Source: Nitrospinae bacterium RIFCSPLOWO2_12_FULL_45_22 (GTDB lineage: Bacteria > 2-12-FULL-45-22). From it: 7,095 bases of DNA. Of the stretch, positions 5,949-7,095 are shown piece after piece. Within the stretch, counting starts at the first letter, position 1; the number at the start of each line of letters is the position of its first letter. The stretch lies in contig MHDQ01000247.1 in assembly GCA_001803565.1 (NCBI GenBank), positions 1 through 7,095 of the forward strand, given 5' to 3'. The notes beneath the pieces were generated by a model. The model did not search any database. It saw only the letters and a list, made by a program, of their open reading frames with translations, and had not been told where the DNA came from. A program made the translations under genes and the position numbers.

Positions 5949-5990
5949 TCAGGGGTCAGTTATCAGGGGTCAGCCGCTCCCCGCCCCTGA
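5949..5990. repeat. TCAGGGGTCAG tandem pair with hairpin
   Basis: TCAGGGGTCAG occurs at 5949-5959 and again at 5963-5973 (14-bp period). The second TCAGGGG (5963-5969) is complementary to CCCCTGA (5984-5990), giving a 7-bp stem with a 14-nt C-rich loop. No T-tract follows. It looks like intergenic repeat debris between selC and the MoxR gene; the role is unknown. Confidence 0.5.
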
Positions 5991-6020
5991 GCCCTAAAAT
6001 AGTTATCTGCGAAAACCTGC

Positions 6021-6110
6021 TTAGATTGATTCGCTCCGCTCGCAATGACAAAATCAGTCTCTCAATATTCATTAGTCATTGCGAGAAGCATTAGCGACGA
6101 AGCAATCTAA
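6021..6110. repeat. Imperfect palindromic element (TTAGATTG...CGCAATGAC type)
   Basis: The left arm TTAGATTGATTCG..CTCGCAATGAC (6021-6049) pairs with the right arm 6075-6110, whose reverse complement reads TTAGATTGCTTCG...CTCGCAATGAC and carries about seven extra bases in the middle. The arms are separated by 25 bases. This CATTGCGAG/CGAAGCAATCT motif is a recognisable widespread family of bacterial intergenic palindromes. It ends 23 bp before the MoxR start codon. Apart from this, the tandem pair and the selC promoter, the 350-bp stretch 5783-6133 shows nothing I can identify. Confidence 0.7.
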
Positions 6111-6133
6111 ATTTAAAAGGCATAGATTAAGAA

Positions 6134-7066
6134 ATGGATAATAGTTGTCTCCACGGTTTAAAAGAGAATATAGAAAAGGTATTGATAGGTAAGGGAGAAG
6201 AGGTCAAGCTGGTGCTGGTAGGGCTGCTGGCTCAAGGGCATATCCTTATCGAGGATGTGCCGGGGGTAGGCAAGACGGTGCTGGCCCGGGCATTGGCTAA
6301 GTCTATAGCTTGTACCTTCCAACGAATACAATTTACTCCCGATCTGCTACCGTCTGATATTCTTGGGGTCTCTCTCCCTAATCCCAAGAAAGGAGATTTC
6401 GAATTTAAGCCCGGCCCTATCTTTGCCAACATTATCCTGGCTGATGAGGTTAACCGCGCTACCCCTAGAACCCAGAGCAGCCTCCTGGAAGCAATGAATG
6501 ATTTTCAAGTAACGATAGACGGTTTTACTCATCCCTTACCCAAACCCTTTATGGTTTTAGCAACACAGAATCCCATTGAATACCAGGGAACTTATCCCTT
6601 ACCAGAATCGCAACTGGATCGGTTCATGCTAAAGCTCCAGATTGGCTATCCTGAACCAGCGGATGAGAAACTGATACTAGCTGCCCAGAAGATAACCCAT
6701 CCCCTGGAAAACCTACAACCAGTCATTACCGCCGATAAGATACTATCACTCCAGGAGCAGGCGAAAAAAGTGCGGGTAGATGATGCCATAATAGAATATC
6801 TGTTGCAGATGGTTAATCATACTCGCCATTCCGACAAACTAATGTTAGGGATAAGTCCCCGGGGTAGTATATACCTCTTCCGGGCAGCCCAGGCCCTGGC
6901 CTTTATTGAAGATCGGCATTATTGTATCCCTGACGACATAAAGCGGCTGGTCAAGCCAGTATTCTCTCATCGGCTTATACCCAGGGAACAACCCCGAAGC
7001 GGTATCAGTAAAATTACCGATACCATATTAGAAGGAATTATGGAACAGGCGCCAGTACCTCTTTAG
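6134..7066 (+). CDS. MoxR-family AAA+ ATPase
   Basis: A complete 310-residue MoxR ATPase, of normal family length. The pore/arm region is ENIEKVLIGKGEEVKLVLVGLLAQGHILIED. Walker A is PGVGKT (43-48), Walker B is IILADEVNRA (100-109, with D104-E105), sensor 1 lies in VLATQNPIEYQGTYPLPESQLDRF (141-164, N146), with R163 as candidate arginine finger. Sensor 2 lies in GISPRGSIYLFRAAQALA (239-256, R243), followed by a helical lid domain containing DDIKRLVKPVFSHRL. MoxR ATPases act as chaperones for partners with VWA domains and usually sit beside DUF58 and transglutaminase genes involved in envelope or metal-enzyme maturation. The window ends 29 bp past the TAG, so partners cannot be seen. The ATG is chosen because the family N-terminus begins about there. 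The ribosome site is poor (AAAAGG at 6115-6120, 13 bases away). The upstream gap carries a palindromic element. Confidence 0.95.
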   Translation: MDNSCLHGLKENIEKVLIGKGEEVKLVLVGLLAQGHILIEDVPGVGKTVLARALAKSIACTFQRIQFTPDLLPSDILGVSLPNPKKGDFEFKPGPIFANIILADEVNRATPRTQSSLLEAMNDFQVTIDGFTHPLPKPFMVLATQNPIEYQGTYPLPESQLDRFMLKLQIGYPEPADEKLILAAQKITHPLENLQPVITADKILSLQEQAKKVRVDDAIIEYLLQMVNHTRHSDKLMLGISPRGSIYLFRAAQALAFIEDRHYCIPDDIKRLVKPVFSHRLIPREQPRSGISKITDTILEGIMEQAPVPL

Positions 7067-7095
7067 TAAAATAGAATATGTAGGGATAAGTTTTT

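Noticed and set aside
6232-6532. Two minus-strand open frames opposite the MoxR gene
   Set aside because: They are antisense to the Walker A/B region of a clearly real gene.

Overview
The window looks like accessory and envelope-related DNA from an uncultivated, probably anaerobic bacterium. Bacterial origin is supported by an AGGAGG Shine-Dalgarno site, a TTGACA-type promoter, a bacterial-type selenocysteine tRNA with encoded CCA, a MoxR ATPase and an IS630-type insertion sequence. Several imperfect palindromic intergenic repeats resemble those scattered through genomes of deep-branching and deltaproteobacteria-like lineages. I cannot name the taxon from sequence alone.

Layout. (1) Bases 1-844: the 3' part of a large secreted or surface protein gene, with two FG-GAP/VCBS-type repeats (147-bp period) followed by two PKD-like domains. 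(2) Bases ~845-1875: a decayed IS630-family element on the minus strand that interrupts the end of that gene; its transposase is spread over five reading-frame segments. (3) Bases 1876-2122: intergenic DNA with an imperfect inverted repeat and a perfect 19-nt palindrome. (4) Bases 2123-4603: a same-strand cluster of a SAM-dependent methyltransferase with a C-terminal membrane segment and two family-2 glycosyltransferases, the last two overlapping as TAATG. (5) Bases 4600-5535, minus: a second methyltransferase with an N-terminal zinc ribbon, converging on the glycosyltransferase so that the two stop codons overlap. (6) Bases 5534-5678: a MITE-like inverted repeat flanked by a 10-bp direct repeat. 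(7) Bases 5686-5782, minus: selC, the selenocysteine tRNA, with a recognisable promoter at 5821-5849. (8) Bases 5850-6133: repeat-bearing intergenic DNA. (9) Bases 6134-7066: a complete MoxR-family AAA+ ATPase; the window ends just after it.

The two methyltransferases and two glycosyltransferases probably act on a surface polysaccharide, glycolipid or glycoprotein glycan. selC shows that the organism can insert selenocysteine, although no selenoprotein is visible here. I found no CRISPR array, defence island or clearly new multi-gene system. The more unusual items are selC with its own promoter, the chimeric end of the PKD gene, the multiply frameshifted transposase with an A8 slip site, and three different small inverted-repeat elements in 7 kb.
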